DNA from: Cacajao melanocephalus
Taxonomy: Eukaryota > Chordata > Mammalia > Primates > Pitheciidae
DNA: 64,000 nucleotides
Assembly (NCBI GenBank): GCA_963573385.1
Contig: CAUYLG010070586.1
Location: forward strand, 1-64,000
Reading direction: 5' to 3'
Shown: positions 29,590 through 40,665 of the stretch, piece by piece
Numbering within the stretch: the stretch's first letter is position 1
Layout: each line of letters opens with the position of its first letter
The notes under the pieces: generated by a model
What the model saw: only the letters and a program-made list of their open reading frames with translations
Told to the model about the DNA's origin: nothing
The model's database searches: none
Program-made: the position numbers and the translations under genes

Positions 29590-30520
29590 CCTCCAAGCCA
29601 GGATCTTTTACTCAGAAATGATCAGTGGACAGTAAGTTTGGAACATTTTACCTCCTTCTCTTTGCAATTGGGCAAAATACTTTACAGAGATATAAAGTAA
29701 GGAAAGGATGGCTAAGAAAATGCCCTGGGCATTCTTAGTTCCCAACACGCTGTCTCCAAATCTTAAACATTGCGATTCTGAGATGATTTTGTTGGTTGGC
29801 AGGTAGGTAGATAGGTAGGTGGATGGACAATTAGATTGACAGATGGATGGATGAGAGAGAGAGAGAGAGAGAGAGTCAGAGAGAGAGACAGCATGGAATG
29901 TACCCATGAGTTTGTGTCCCTGAATGAGTTAGTTCTACTGTCAATATTCCTCTTGCAATCACAAGACCCTCCCTTAGTAGTGAATGCTGAGTGCATTCCA
30001 GGACAGTATTTGGGGAATGAAAAACACATGATAACTCAAGAAAAACTGCCAATACTCTCACCATCTGACTGTACAATATACTTGAATTCAGAGTAGTTCA
30101 ACATGGTAGTTCAACATGGCCCAAAACGGGGGCCACATTTTGCCCTGAGCCCTTACCACAAATGCATGGCACCAGAATTCAAGGGAGTTCCCTGCACTGA
30201 GATGGACCCTGTATTCCATGGTATGGAGTTTTCTACATCCCTTGGAATACACACGATGAAATGCAGGGCGAGTGACACATGCACCCTTCTGTTGTAAAGT
30301 GCAGAAGAGTATTGTGGAAAGGGGGTGGGAAGAGGAAACACAGCCAGTCAAAGGAGCGTTCTGCAGCAGATGGGTTAGGAAAGAGCCCTTGGGACATGTA
30401 CACAGATTCCCTAAGATGATAATATCTATGCGCCTCTTGGCCTGGGACTAGAACCCATCCTGGTATGGTGATACTGTACAATGAAGGCAGAAGCGTGAGC
30501 ACAAAAGAAGAGGGCAGAAC
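29590..30520. other. intergenic DNA with simple repeats
   Basis: Contains (TAGG)/(GGAT)n and (GA)n at 29,795-29,890. No gene seen. Confidence 0.55.
29795..29890. repeat. (GGTA)n/(GGAT)n and (GA)n simple repeat
   Basis: GGTAGGTAGATAGGTAGGTG, then GATGGATGGATG, then a (GA)n run. Confidence 0.9.
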
Positions 30521-30521
30521 A

Positions 30522-30703
30522 GTGGTTCTCAAAATGTGGCCCCAGACCGGCAACATCAGGATCTCTCGAGAACTTGCTAGAAATGCAATTCTCGGGCCTA
30601 CCCCAGATATTTAAGCAGAAGCTGTAGGGGTGGGCCCCAGCAATCTATGTGTCCACAAGCTCTCCCAGTGACTGATGCACTCAAGTGAGAACCTCTGGTA
30701 TAG
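30522..30703 (+). mobile_element. MER5A, full length
   Basis: Starts CAGTGGTTCTCAAAATGTGG, contains TTGCTAGAAATGCAATTCTC, and ends GTGAGAACCTCTG; length is that of MER5A. Confidence 0.9.
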
Positions 30704-30739
30704 ACCTCTCTTGCTTTTGTGATCACTCCTTTTTCTGGT

Positions 30740-31215
30740 AACAATGCTGCCATATTCCTTGGCGAGGCCACCCCCTCCCACTTTCAGACCTTATAGTTGG
30801 GTGAAATTGGCTTATCCCTTCCCCAGCCCAGCTCCAGGGACTGGCCCATGTTCTAGGCCTGGACAATTAAACTATTCTGTCTCCCTGATCATGGTGACTG
30901 ATGTAAGGGGGTTGAGCCAATCAGAGTCCACCCAGGGACTTTTACTGGAGCCTCTGGGAAAGATATGTTCTCTTTCTGCTGAAGTTATTAGTCCAGGTGG
31001 ATGTAAGCCTAGAACAGCAAGGAAAGTCTTCCTGAGGATAAAGCCAACACAGCAGAAAGCAGGGAGAAGAGAGTGCGCACCTGGACCCAGCTTTGCCTGA
31101 AGCCAGAGGACTGTGCACTTTTCTGTTACATAGGCCAATAAATGTCCTTATTGGTTTAAGTCGGTTTCCATGTGTTTCTGTCACTTGCATCCAAAAGAAT
31201 CCTGAATAACACAGG
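30740..31215 (+). mobile_element. old LTR-like repeat, family uncertain
   Basis: Ends with CATAGGCCAATAAATGTCCT, a poly(A)-signal region, then TTTCTGTCACTTGCATCCAA and AATCCTGAATAACACAGG, the 3' end of an old mammalian LTR. Two related copies seem to lie at 38.4-38.8 and 41.2-41.5 kb. Confidence 0.5.
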
Positions 31216-31255
31216 AACAGGAAATGAAGGTGCAGAAGGTGAGGAGAAGTAGGTT

Positions 31256-31400
31256 CCAGAACCTGGTAGGTGTAGTTTCACATCCTGGCTTCACCACTTA
31301 ATAATGAGCAAGTCTCCTTGCCTCTCTGATCTTCTGTCCTAATGTAAGACAGGAGTCACACCAAGTCCTGGGTGTGGGGGTTGGGGGGGCCCTGTTCTGT
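31256..31400 (+). mobile_element. MIR fragment
   Basis: CATCCTGGCTTCACCACTTA and GCAAGTCTCCTTGCCTCTCT fit MIR. Confidence 0.65.
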
Positions 31401-31689
31401 GTTGCAATGGTCATGCGCAGGATTTGGGGAGTCACACAGATGGCCTTGAGCAAGTGACCCCTCTTCTCTTTGCCAGTTTCCTCATTGGTAGGAAGTAGAC
31501 TAAAAAGAAGTCTCCAGGAGGATTGTGGTGGGAATTAAGTGAGAGAATTGGGGGAAGGCTCCCACCAAGCTGGTACTGAAAGGAGACTGAGGTCTGTGAC
31601 AGTCTTTTTAAATCGGCTATACCTCCAACCCACCCCAGAGGGTGGGTGACATGGGGCCTGCAGCTGCAGGGCGGTCAGCCTGGGAGACT

Positions 31690-32060
31690 GGAAGAGCAGG
31701 GCAGAAATTCTAGCAAGTGCTAATTGGGTCGTGAAGCTGCCCGAGGGAGGGGAGGGAATGCCTGATTAATGGCTGTTTGCTCTGCAGGGGGTCATACACC
31801 GGCTCTACCTGCCGCCTCCCCTCCTTGCCAGAGCTGGAAACCTCAGCCAGGAAGCCAGGCCGTCTTGGGACAGCAAGGGTGAGCCTTGCCGCCATCTGGT
31901 CCCCAATTCTGCTGCCTAATGTTTGTAACAGACCTGCAAGCTAATTGCATGGTTGGGGAGCAGCCTTCACATCTTTAGCACCTAATTCACTATTGTTCTT
32001 TGGAAGCCCCAATCCTGCTGCTGGGGAGGGAGGGTTCTGCCCCATTTATGGGGCTTTCAA
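31690..32060. promoter_or_regulatory. candidate distal enhancer block
   Basis: Repeat-free block with GCTAATTGG (31719), GATTAATGG (31764), GCTAATTGCAT (31940), CCTAATTC (31981) and a SOX-like ATTGTTC (31992). It lies 4.6 kb past the FGF18 poly(A) site. Confidence 0.4.
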
Positions 32061-32349
32061 GCCCCAGGCCATCCCAGCCTGGCCTTGTTAGGCTCCAGCT
32101 GGGCAGGCAGGCAGGAGGGCATCCCCTCAATGTCCTGCAGGCAGCCTGGGGCCGTGCCTCCCCACACCTGCAGCTCACCTGGCTGGCACTGGTGGTACAC
32201 TCCCAAAACACAGCCTCTCCCACTCGTCCTGGGAAAGGCCCTCCCCACCCACCCTGGTAGGTCCACTTGCTTCTCTGGCCCTCAGCTTTGGAACCTAATT
32301 CCCCACTCCATCCCCCAGCAAAGGCAGGGATGAGAATGAATGCTGGGAA

Positions 32350-32520
32350 AGTGAAAAGTGGGAACAGGGAAGCCTGGGTTCAAATCTCAGCTTGGTCACT
32401 TTCTACCATGGAATCTGGGCCAATGACATTCTTCTACGGATCTCAGTTTTCTCATCTACAAAATATATGTCCTAACATCTATTTTGCCAGGTTCTTGTGC
32501 CAATCAAATGAGACCAGAGT
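32350..32520 (+). mobile_element. MIR
   Basis: CTGGGTTCAAATCTCAGCTT and CAGTTTTCTCATCTACAAAA are MIR core. Confidence 0.8.
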
Positions 32521-32527
32521 AACAGCT

Positions 32528-32850
32528 AAGAGAGCAAGAGCTGGCCAAGCACGGTGGCTCACGCCTGTAATCCCAGCACTTTGGGAGGCTGAGGAGGGCG
32601 GACCACGAGGTCAAGAGTTAGAGACCATCCTGGCCAACATGGTGAAACACTGTCTCTACTAAAAATACAAAAATTAGCTGGGCGTGGTGGCACACGCCTG
32701 TAGTTCCAGCTACTCGGGAGGCTGAGGCAGAAGAATCGCTTGAACACTAGAGGTGGAGGTTGCAGCCGAGATTGCGCCACTGCACTCCAGCCTGGTGACA
32801 AAGTGAGACTCCATCTCAAAAGAAAAAAAACAAAAGAGAGAGCAAGAGCT
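32528..32850 (+). mobile_element. Alu with target duplication
   Basis: Complete Alu; AGAGAGCAAGAGCT on both sides. It is the last Alu before a 12.8 kb Alu-free block. Confidence 0.96.
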
Positions 32851-33269
32851 TACTCTGCCCCAGGAACCATGTGCTAGAAGCTGGATGTGTGGACATCAAG
32901 GTGGGTATAAAGCAGGAGGACAAAGGGTGGCCAGAGGGGGAGGAGACTCTGGATCCAAACAACGCACAGGGTGGGGGAGGTGGGGAGAACACCCTTGTCT
33001 CCAAATCCACTTCTGTCCCAGATTCAGGGGGCCCTTCCCACCATTCTTGCCTGCCTGTCTCTTGAAATGCTAGGGCAAGGGTCAATTTTCACTCACCTCC
33101 CGCACCATGATAAGGTGGCGGAGGGGGGTCGGTTGGTGAGGACCCCCTCCCCACTGCCCTCTGCCGCAAATTTGGAAAGGATGAGAAGGGCCTGGCTGGC
33201 CACTGAAGGGGCCCCTGATTCACCTCACCCGCTATCATTCCTATGAATTGATCTTCTAATGGGCTCTGT

Positions 33270-33350
33270 CATTAACTCACTGGGGGACCTGGAGGAAGTC
33301 GATTCCTCTCTGGGTCTTGGCTCCCTCCTCTATAAAACAATGAGCTGGAG
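33270..33350 (+). mobile_element. MIR fragment
   Basis: CTGGGTCTTGGCTCCCTCCT and TATAAAACAATGAG fit the MIR middle. Confidence 0.55.
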
Positions 33351-33779
33351 AGAGAAGCTTGAGAGGAAACAGCCCCCCGCCAGGGTCCTCTCCTCTCTTC
33401 TGGGGCGGGAATCGTCCCTAGGTGCTTGCCCTGCTCTCTCTGGAGCATTACATTGGCCCCACAAGGTAGAATCAACTGGGATGATGATAGACGCTACTCA
33501 CAGAAAAGACGTGCCTTGCCCAAGGTCATGCAGCTGGAAAGTGGCCACGTCAAAAGCAAACTGAGGTGCTCCAGAACTCATGTCTCTGTGGTCTCCGTGA
33601 CAGGAACGTCGTGGGAGGGTGTGGAGGGTGGAGAAGGGCCACCATCAGCACCTGGGAATGTGGTCTATGCCTGCCTCCGCCCTCTGGTGGGTTGGGAAAT
33701 GATGGACACCAAGGCAGAATCAGGGGGTCAAGTGAGAAAGACTGGAACCCTGGACAGATGCCGAGAGCTCCGAGAGTCT

Positions 33780-33920
33780 GGACTCAGGTCAAGTTACAGC
33801 TCTAGAGACAGACGGGCCTGGGTTCAAACCCTAGCTCCTCTATTTATTACCTGTGTGACTTCAAGGAAGTGACTCTGTGAGCCTGCTCTATAAAGTGGGG
33901 TTAAAAATGCCCACCTCAAA
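33780..33920 (+). mobile_element. MIR
   Basis: GGCCTGGGTTCAAACCCTAG and TTACCTGTGTGACTTCAAGG are MIR core. Confidence 0.8.
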
Positions 33921-34369
33921 AGCTGGTGAGGTGGGCCCAGTGTTCTGAAAGTCATTGGAATTGTCCCTGGGGTTCCTACCCAGCTGGACTATGGCAACCC
34001 TTAATAGCCTTCTACCTCAAGCAAGCGTTCCTAAGGAGACAGCATCTGTGGCTGGGAAATGTGCCACCCCCGCCCACTGCGCTTATCATCAACATATTTC
34101 TCATAGCTCAGGAAATGTCCAGAAAGTTCTCTCTAGGGTAAACAAAATCTGGGCCCACATCTTCCAACATCAGGGACGCTAAGAGGCAGGATAAGGAAAC
34201 AACGCTGGTCCCACTGCCCCCAGGGATGAAACAAAGGCGAGGTCTTTGGTGCAAGAGGACAGAGGCCTAGGCTGTGCTGGGGACGAAGGTGCATCAAAGC
34301 CAGTGGCAAGAGCAGCATCAGGTCATAGTGACAGCCCAGGCTTTGGCGCTGGGCAGCCAGGCTGGTTGC

Positions 34370-34865
34370 CACCGGTCCTCCTCCACACAGTAGCCAGAGC
34401 AATCCCTTTAGGTACAAGGCACATCACGTGTGGCTCCCCATCTCATTCCAAGTGAAAGCTCAGGTGGTGGTCTGCCTCCTCCAATTCTCCGCCCAACCCC
34501 ACCCACTCTGCTCCAGCCCCTCTGGCCCCTCTTCCTCCTGCAACAACCCTCCAGCCTGTGGCACTCTCTGTGGAACACTCTTCCCTAGCTTCCTTCCTGT
34601 TCAAAATCTCCCACTCCAGAAGCCTCCCCGACCACCTCATCTAAAACAGCATCCTCTACCCCGTCACCACGTTTTTATTTTTTTCTTATGATTTGCCACT
34701 CCTTGGCATTATATTTTGTATCTATTTGTTTTGTTATTGATCTTCCCTAATAGAATGGAAGCCCCATGAAGGCCGGGGCTCCATGCAGTTCACTGCTGTA
34801 TCTTCAGCCCCTGGGACACTGTCAGGCACAGAATAAACTCAATAAATATTTTTTGGATGAATGAA
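34370..34865 (+). mobile_element. L2
   Basis: Long L2 3' part ending GGCACAGAATAAACTCAATA and TTTTTTGGATGAATGAA. Confidence 0.85.
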
Positions 34866-35264
34866 CAGATGGCTGATTGCATTCTGGCTCCACAATTTTC
34901 TAGCCGACACCTATCTCTAAGGGTTATTGTTTCCATTAAATAAAATAATACAGGAAGAGTCAACACAGCTGACATGTAACAAGTTCTCCATGGATGACAA
35001 CCTGAATCACTGTGATTATCAGCCAGAGTCTCAGGCTGTCACCTGCTCAATGTGAGGCCTGGGACAAGCTGATGCTGTCTTGGAGTCTCTGTTCACTGTC
35101 CAGTGTGGCAGCAGGGGTGCCCACCTCCTATGCAGGGGAGTTGTCTGATGGATACCCAGGCAGCGCACTTGCTGAAGCCCCCAGGAGAGGTTCCAACGAT
35201 GGTAGGCACTCTCCAAGTGGCAGCTATCGCCATCCTGGAGAGGCTAATATTTGGACACGGGCCC

Positions 35265-35410
35265 AACCGCTTTCTTATTCTGTGATTTTCGACAAGTGGC
35301 ATAATGTTATAAGCCTCAGTCTCCTCATATTTAAAATGCGGATAATAATGGTATCTTGAGAACACCATGAGATTGTGCAGCTAAAGAGCTTCACAAAACT
35401 CTACGGAAAT
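35265..35410 (+). mobile_element. MIR fragment
   Basis: TAAGCCTCAGTCTCCTCATA and AATGCGGATAATAATGG follow MIR. Confidence 0.65.
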
Positions 35411-36105
35411 GTGCTGTGAGGGGCAGGAGGGCGAGCCACAGACATGCGGGACAGGGCCCAGGGGTGAAGGGATAAGGCGTCATAATGCAGACAGCAAGGT
35501 CAAGACAAAGAACTGTGCTCAGAAAAAGTGGAACCCCCACCCCGGCCAGGAGCCTGCAGAAAAGGCACTCCTACCCCTCCCCACTGCCTCTGCCCCACCT
35601 CTCCTTAGGGTCTCATGGGGACCTCTTCTGACTAGCCCTGGAGGAGGAGTTTTCAAGGGAAGCAGGTGACAGCCACAGGACTCCAGCACCAGAGGTGACT
35701 TCTGCCTCAGGCCACCTCCTGCCCCACCAGGAATATATGGTTTGTTCCATGAAGACACTCAGGTTGGAGACCATGGGGAGGCAGAAAAACAGAAACAGCC
35801 CCCTACCCCAAGCCTGACTGCTCACACAGCCCAAACCTCAGGGCAGAGGACTCACCAACCTTCAATCTGCCTCAACCCCGAGAAGAACCTGGCCTCTCCC
35901 TGACATCCTGGGCCAGGCCCTGGATAACAGGCCTTGAAGATGGATTCTTGGAAGGTAACATCACCAGATTCCTCAAGCTCCAGCCCATGAGAATTTGAGG
36001 AGAGAAACGCCAGGTCCCCAGCTGACCTAGATGCTCCCACTGTATTTCCGTGTTCAACCTGTGCCTGGCAAAACACTGATGTGAACGACACAAGTGACTC
36101 AATCA
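35411..36105. other. intergenic DNA without recognised gene
   Basis: Non-repetitive by eye; no gene seen. Confidence 0.5.
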
Positions 36106-36545
36106 ATTAATCCCTAGACTGCAAGCCCCAAGAGGCATGGCTTCTTGTCTGTTTTGTTCTTATTAATTTCTAGTACTCAGAAGACTGCCTGGCACTTAGT
36201 AAGTGCCTAAGAAATATACATTGAACGGATGAATCCATCAATGAATCAATTCATAAAGAAATGAATCAGTGAATTCCTAGAGGTGAAATTCCCTGAGGGC
36301 TGGGATTTTTTTCCATGTTCTTTGATAAATCCCCAGGGCCTAGAATCAAGCCTTAGCACAGGAGAGGTATGAGCAAATGCATATGAACAAATGACTGAAG
36401 CGGCCACTGAATCAATGACCCATTAGAATGCAATCTCCCTGCAAGCAAGGATTTCCATCTGTTCTAAGGCTGCCTTCTCAGTGCCTGGTGCATAGTGAAC
36501 GTCGAGTGAATCTTTCAATGAATGAATGAATGAATGTGCAAGGCT
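36106..36545 (+). mobile_element. three L2 3' ends in a row
   Basis: Each third repeats the L2 tail order: an ACTGCAAGCCCC or GAATGCAATCTCC type start, then GCCTGGCACTTAGTAAGTGC or GTGCCTGGTGCATAGTGAAC, then GAATGAATGAA. The last ends in an (AATG)n run. Confidence 0.65.
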
Positions 36546-36667
36546 GCAGCTCTCAGTGCAAAGACCACAGACCAACCAGAAAGCGCGAGACACAGAGGCC
36601 ACCCTGCCCCCACCCTACCACCAGCCACCACTCGCCTCGTGGTTTTTTAAATAATTTTTCTGTTGTT

Positions 36668-36673
36668 TTTAAT
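36668..36673 (-). promoter_or_regulatory. FGF18: FGF18 poly(A) signal ATTAAA
   Basis: Minus-strand ATTAAA is the common variant of AATAAA. It is the best signal downstream of the stop codon; no minus-strand AATAAA was seen between 36,000 and 37,441. Cleavage would fall 15-25 bases further, near 36,645-36,655. Confidence 0.6.
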
Positions 36674-36730
36674 TGTTGAGGCAGTAATACTTGGTTCATG
36701 AAACTGCAATATACAGAGAGGTGAAATAAA

Positions 36731-36777
36731 TAGCTTATATATATATATATAATATATATAATATAGCTGGTTTTAAA
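36731..36777. repeat. (TA)n inverted repeat in FGF18 3' UTR
   Basis: A run of alternating T and A is bounded by AGCT on both sides (TAGCTTATA ... TATAGCT), so the RNA could fold back on itself. It lies about 60-100 bases before the poly(A) signal in transcript order. Confidence 0.8.
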
Positions 36778-36965
36778 ATATTCCCTTATCATTGGTGTAC
36801 TAGGTCACGTGAGTCACAGAAGGTCGATAGCAGCATCCTCCAGAACTGCGAGCAAGGCAGGGTCACCATGATTGGACGAGGCGTCTGTCGTCGGGCGGTC
36901 GAGGCGCGGAGAATTCCCAGGGGCACGCCTTCCCTGCGCGGTGTCTCGGGGCAGCTTGCAGCGGA

Positions 36966-36978
36966 CAATAAATAAATG
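36966..36978 (-). promoter_or_regulatory. AU-rich element in FGF18 3' UTR
   Basis: The minus strand reads CATTTATTTATTG, with two overlapping ATTTA pentamers and the TTATTTATT nonamer. Such elements are bound by TTP/HuR-type proteins and shorten mRNA life. Function here is inferred from the motif only. Confidence 0.45.
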
Positions 36979-37441
36979 ACTGCAAACCAGAGAGCGATTT
37001 TTGTTGGAGTTTGGGGCAGGGATAGAGGATTGGGAAAGTCAAGGGGAGTTCGTTGGTGGGCAGAGTACTACTTTCTCTTTTTCTTTTTTTCCTTTCAGAA
37101 CCTTTGGGAAAAGACTTTGGTTTCTCAAAGTGTCGGTTTCCTCATTCAAGTCCTCCTCTGGGGACGAGTTTAGAGTTGTCTGTTCCTAGAGAGAGACAAG
37201 CACCTGTGGGTTGACTACAGTCCCTTTGCGTGAGTCTTTTGTCATTGGGGGTTTCAAGTCAACAGTAAAATCCTTATCACCCCTCCCCCCAAGAGTTTTG
37301 GTTCAGTTTTTGTCTTCTTTTAAACACAATATACAAAAATAGAGCTTCTTCCTTATTTTTCATGTAAAAATATTCCTCTGATGCAGTTCTCTGGGAGTGT
37401 GAGTGCGGCCAAGGCGACCTGAGGGGCCACGGCGGGATGGC

Positions 37442-37708
37442 CTAGGCGGGGTGCGTGGGCCGGATCCGACGGGACCTCTTGGTCACCGTCGTGTACTTGA
37501 AGGGCTTCTGAAGCTCCGGCTGCCCCTTGGGGTAGCGCTTCATGAAGTGCACGTCCTGCTGATTCTCCCGGGTCTTGGGGCCCTTCCTCGGTCGCCCCTT
37601 CTTGGTGAAGCCCACGTACCAGCCGCAGTACTTAGCTGACATCAGGGCCGTGTAGTTGTTCTCCAGAACCTTCTCGATGAACACACACTCCTTGCTGGAG
37701 CCATCGGG
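37442..37708 (-). CDS. FGF18: FGF18 exon 5, last coding exon (residues 120-207 and stop)
   Basis: Translation starts [10 protein letters not shown] after a ctctcctgcag acceptor and ends RRIRPTHPA with a TAG stop at 37442-37444. It holds the rest of the beta-trefoil, the second N-glycosylation site (N-Y-T at 137), Cys127, and the basic heparan-sulfate-binding stretch [18 protein letters not shown] (about residues 153-170). The basic tail KRSRRIRP is typical of FGF18 and differs from FGF8 and FGF17. Two positions differ from the human protein as I remember it: Ser123 in place of Thr, and Cys147 (codon TGC) in place of Ser in the AKYxGWYVGF motif. FGF8 and FGF17 have Glu there. Cys147 would be an extra, probably unpaired cysteine. 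The frame is intact and the length of 88 codons gives the standard 207-residue total. Confidence 0.97.
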   Translation of the reverse strand, partial: PDGSSKECVFIEKVLENNYTALMSAKYCGWYVGFTKKGRPRKGPKTRENQQDVHFMKRYPKGQPELQKPFKYTTVTKRSRRIRPTHPA

Positions 37709-37749
37709 CTGCAGGAGAGAGAGGGGGGAGTGTTCAAGAAAAATATGAC

Positions 37750-38340
37750 TCAGTGATGCTTGCTAAAGCACAGTAAGGAAGGTTTCATTCAGGACCACCA
37801 CGATCATTGCAGGGACAACGTTGTAGGGTTTTGCAATGGGGGAGAGAGACTGAGCTCAACTCTGAATACAGCACGGGCAGGTAGGGGTGCTCCTTGGTTT
37901 ATAGCCAAGGAGCAGGATGGAAAATGACTAAGAGGAAACATCGAGGGTATGGAGGATTCTGGCTAAAGCCACCTAACAGGATTTTTGCTGAGGACAGGCC
38001 AGGGAGATCAGACATCACCTGGGGGATGGAGGAGGATGAGGACCCTGATCAGATATCGAGAGTGGGGGATTCTTGTTAAACTTTTGCAAGGCTCTTGCTA
38101 AAACTGGATTTTACAAAGAAGTGCACAGATGGGCCTAAGAGAAGGATCAGGAGCTTGACTCTAGTTTGGCCAAGCAAAGACTGTTTGTCAAGAAGAGGAG
38201 AGAAAGGGGACAGCAGGTACAAGGGGCATGGGGCAGCACAAGAGAGAGAGCCTTCACTTCCTGGATCTGTAGAGTAAACTTTTGTTACTAGTCCCTGCAT
38301 CTTTCCCCACCCTCCAATTAGGTAACAGACTCCCACTGTC
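37750..38340. mobile_element. LTR-like repeat, family uncertain
   Basis: Text such as GGTTTCATTCAGGACCACCA, TAGCCAAGGAGCAGGATGGA and AAGTGCACAGATGGGCCTAA has the style of an endogenous-retrovirus LTR. No viral gene is present. Confidence 0.4.
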
Positions 38341-38389
38341 ATTCAGAAATCTATACCTTCCCCACTCTCCACCCTCATAGCACAGGAGC

Positions 38390-38830
38390 CCCACCTCATC
38401 CCTACCAGAGCATGACAACCAGACACTGTTTTCCCTTTGGCTTCAGTGACCGGCTCACAGGTGAGCATGTGACCCAAGCCATCCAATCAGAGTGTTCCTT
38501 GAGACATTTTCTAGGCAACCGCAAACATAGGTGGATTTAAACTGGATGAGTTTGTAAGGCTGAAGCAGAGGCAGCCACTTTATCACCATGAGAGGAGATC
38601 CTGTCTGACAATGAAGCCAGCACAGATGAAGCAAAGCCAAGAGAGAGAGAAGGAGAGAAACTACGTCCTGTTCACATGATTTGGGCTCTAGATCCAGTCA
38701 CATCTGAAGCTCAAGTTACTTCATGTTTAAATACGTGGGCCAATAATGGCTCATTTCCTTTAAACCAGGTGATACTGCATTGTATGGCTTACAACAGAAA
38801 TGAGTCCTGATGGATTTGCACAAAACCTGA
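38390..38830 (+). mobile_element. old LTR-like repeat, related to 30.7 kb
   Basis: Shares the plan of the 30.7 kb element: CATCCAATCAGAG, GAAGCCAGCACAGATGAAGC and ACGTGGGCCAATAATGGCTC. Confidence 0.45.
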
Positions 38831-39049
38831 CATTAAATCAGCTACTCAGCTGTAACTCAACTCCACTGTGATCTAGTTAAATATAAATTACATGTAATGT
38901 GGGATGTGGTGCATTTTCATATTTAGTATGAAGGTGGGGCCACTAAAAATAAGAGATTTCACACGACTGAACTCCAAACTGTGCCGTCGGTTGTAGGATC
39001 TCAGGCTCCTGGGCCGACGTGTGAACTCTCTTGGGAGTCTGGGTATGCT

Positions 39050-39245
39050 GGGCAAAGAGCACTAGATTTGGAGTCAGAAACTAAATGACCTCTAACAGTT
39101 CCTTGTGTAACCTCAGGCCAGTCAGTCCCACTCTGTAAACCTCAAATTCCTCATCTACCTAACGGGAACAATGACTTCTGCATCATAGAGACACTGTGGG
39201 AATGATGCTTATAAATGAATCTGACACTCAGTAGGAGCCTGCTAG
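39050..39245 (+). mobile_element. MIR, nearly full length
   Basis: AGATTTGGAGTCAGAAACTA, CAAATTCCTCATCTACCTAA and ACACTCAGTAGGAGCCTGCT in MIR order. Confidence 0.8.
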
Positions 39246-39935
39246 ATTATTCCTGAAGGGCAGCTGTTCCCGACAGGGCTGGCGTGGCTCCCTTGGATCT
39301 GATCTGGACACAGGGTGGTGGGGAGGCAGGGCTTCAGTCTCCTCTCTGAGACAGCCGAATTGCTCGATGGGGAAGAGTGGGAAACATACAAAGTTGGAAG
39401 GCCTGAATTAGCAGCACTCGAGTTTCCAACTAACATCTCCAAATTTAGGCTGGGCCCACTCCTCGTTACGGACGGATGCCCAGCCAAGCTGGAAGCCCGG
39501 CGGTCTGGCTGTGTGTGGAGACTGAGGTGTGAGTTCCAGCCTTTTGTTTGAAGTGGAAAACAGGCTGAGGCTTCCAGGAAGACTCACCTTTGAGCAGAGG
39601 GCAAGCTTGGGCCCTGCAGACCAACGGCTGAACTTCGCAGAAAGGGACAGGCAGAGTAAGAAAACACTCTCTGGAGGATGAGCTCTTTCGAGGAGGTGCA
39701 GAACAGGCAGGGGCAGACCTGAGACACATACGTGGGACCCAGAGGACAGTATGGGTGGCGTGAGCAGTGAGGGTCTCCTGTGAGGAAAGCCAGGGCAAGT
39801 GTGCAAGGCAGGTGGAGGGGAGTAGTCCTTGGGCTCTGGGTCCCCCATGGAAAATTCTGGAAGCTGCCTGTCCAACCTGAATCCAGGTTCTTTGCCTGGT
39901 CTCAACCAAACAGTTGGAGCAAACAGAACAAAGGC
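39246..39935. other. intronic DNA without recognised repeat
   Basis: No exon seen; two overlapping minus-strand frames of about 150 codons look like chance. Confidence 0.5.
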
Positions 39936-39939
39936 TACA

Positions 39940-40150
39940 CCATAATGGTCCTCGATCCTAGAATGCCTACCACTGCCTGGAAAATGGCTTTCAATCCTCT
40001 AGGCGCAGCTCAACAACTGCCTCCCCTGGGAAGCCTTCCAGGACTACCCTTTATCTCCCTGGGCAATTCCTCTTCCTCCTTCAAGAGTGTCAAGCCTTAT
40101 TGGGCTCACATATTCCATCTTCTGAACCCCATTCCTCCTCCCCACAACCC
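39940..40150 (+). mobile_element. L2 fragment
   Basis: ACAACTGCCTCCCCTGGGAA followed by GCCTTCCAGGACTACC fits L2. Confidence 0.5.
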
Positions 40151-40489
40151 AACAGAGAAATTCCACGTCCGCCCGATTCCGCATTAGTCCAAGTGCCTGA
40201 TGAGGTCAGGCTGCTTCTCAGTTCTCTTGTTGCTGAGCACAGGCCTTAGCTCAAGACAGGGGTGCCCCGAGCATTTGGGGTTGAACACATTTTCATTAGG
40301 ATGGAAATGGTGGGATGACATATGAAAGGGGTTTACTCCTGAAGAACACAGACTCTCCCTCCTGGATCTGTTATAAATGTCCCAGAGACAGCCCTAAGCT
40401 ATGAGAGGTCCTTCCTGGGACACACTGATTAGGGAGACAGAGCAAGCTGAGCCCTAGAAATCGCCTAACCCACTTGGTCTCCTACTCAT

Positions 40490-40665
40490 TGATTAACCAT
40501 TTATTGATTGCCAACTATAGGCCAGACATTGCTACTTCCATTTCATTTCGTCCTCTTCTTTGACTCTGCTTGGTAGAAGAAAGCAGAGCTCAGAAGCAAA
40601 CAGGCTTGCCTAAGGTCATGGAGCTTGTAAGTGGCAGAGCTGGGATCTGAACGTGCCCTAGCCTG
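40490..40665 (-). mobile_element. MIR
   Basis: GCCTAAGGTCATGGAGCTTG and TGGCAGAGCTGGGATCTGAA are antisense MIR. Confidence 0.8.

Larger units (their letters stand above)
36648..37441 (-). other. FGF18: FGF18 3' UTR
   Basis: About 790 bases follow the stop codon on the minus strand before a likely cleavage point near 36,650. The stretch has no interspersed repeat and matches the general run of the human FGF18 3' UTR as I remember it. It holds an AU-rich nonamer (minus TTATTTATT, 36967-36975), a GC-rich patch at 36,880-36,960, and a (TA)n hairpin. The end point is inferred from one poly(A) signal and was not tested with transcripts. Confidence 0.75.

Noticed and set aside
37442..37708. FGF18 processed pseudogene
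   Set aside because: Exons are separated by kilobase introns with correct splice sites and intact frame, so this is the gene itself.
37750..38340. Viral coding sequence near the LTR-like repeats
   Set aside because: No gag, pol or env-like frame was seen beside this or the 25.0 kb LTR; only LTR sequence remains.
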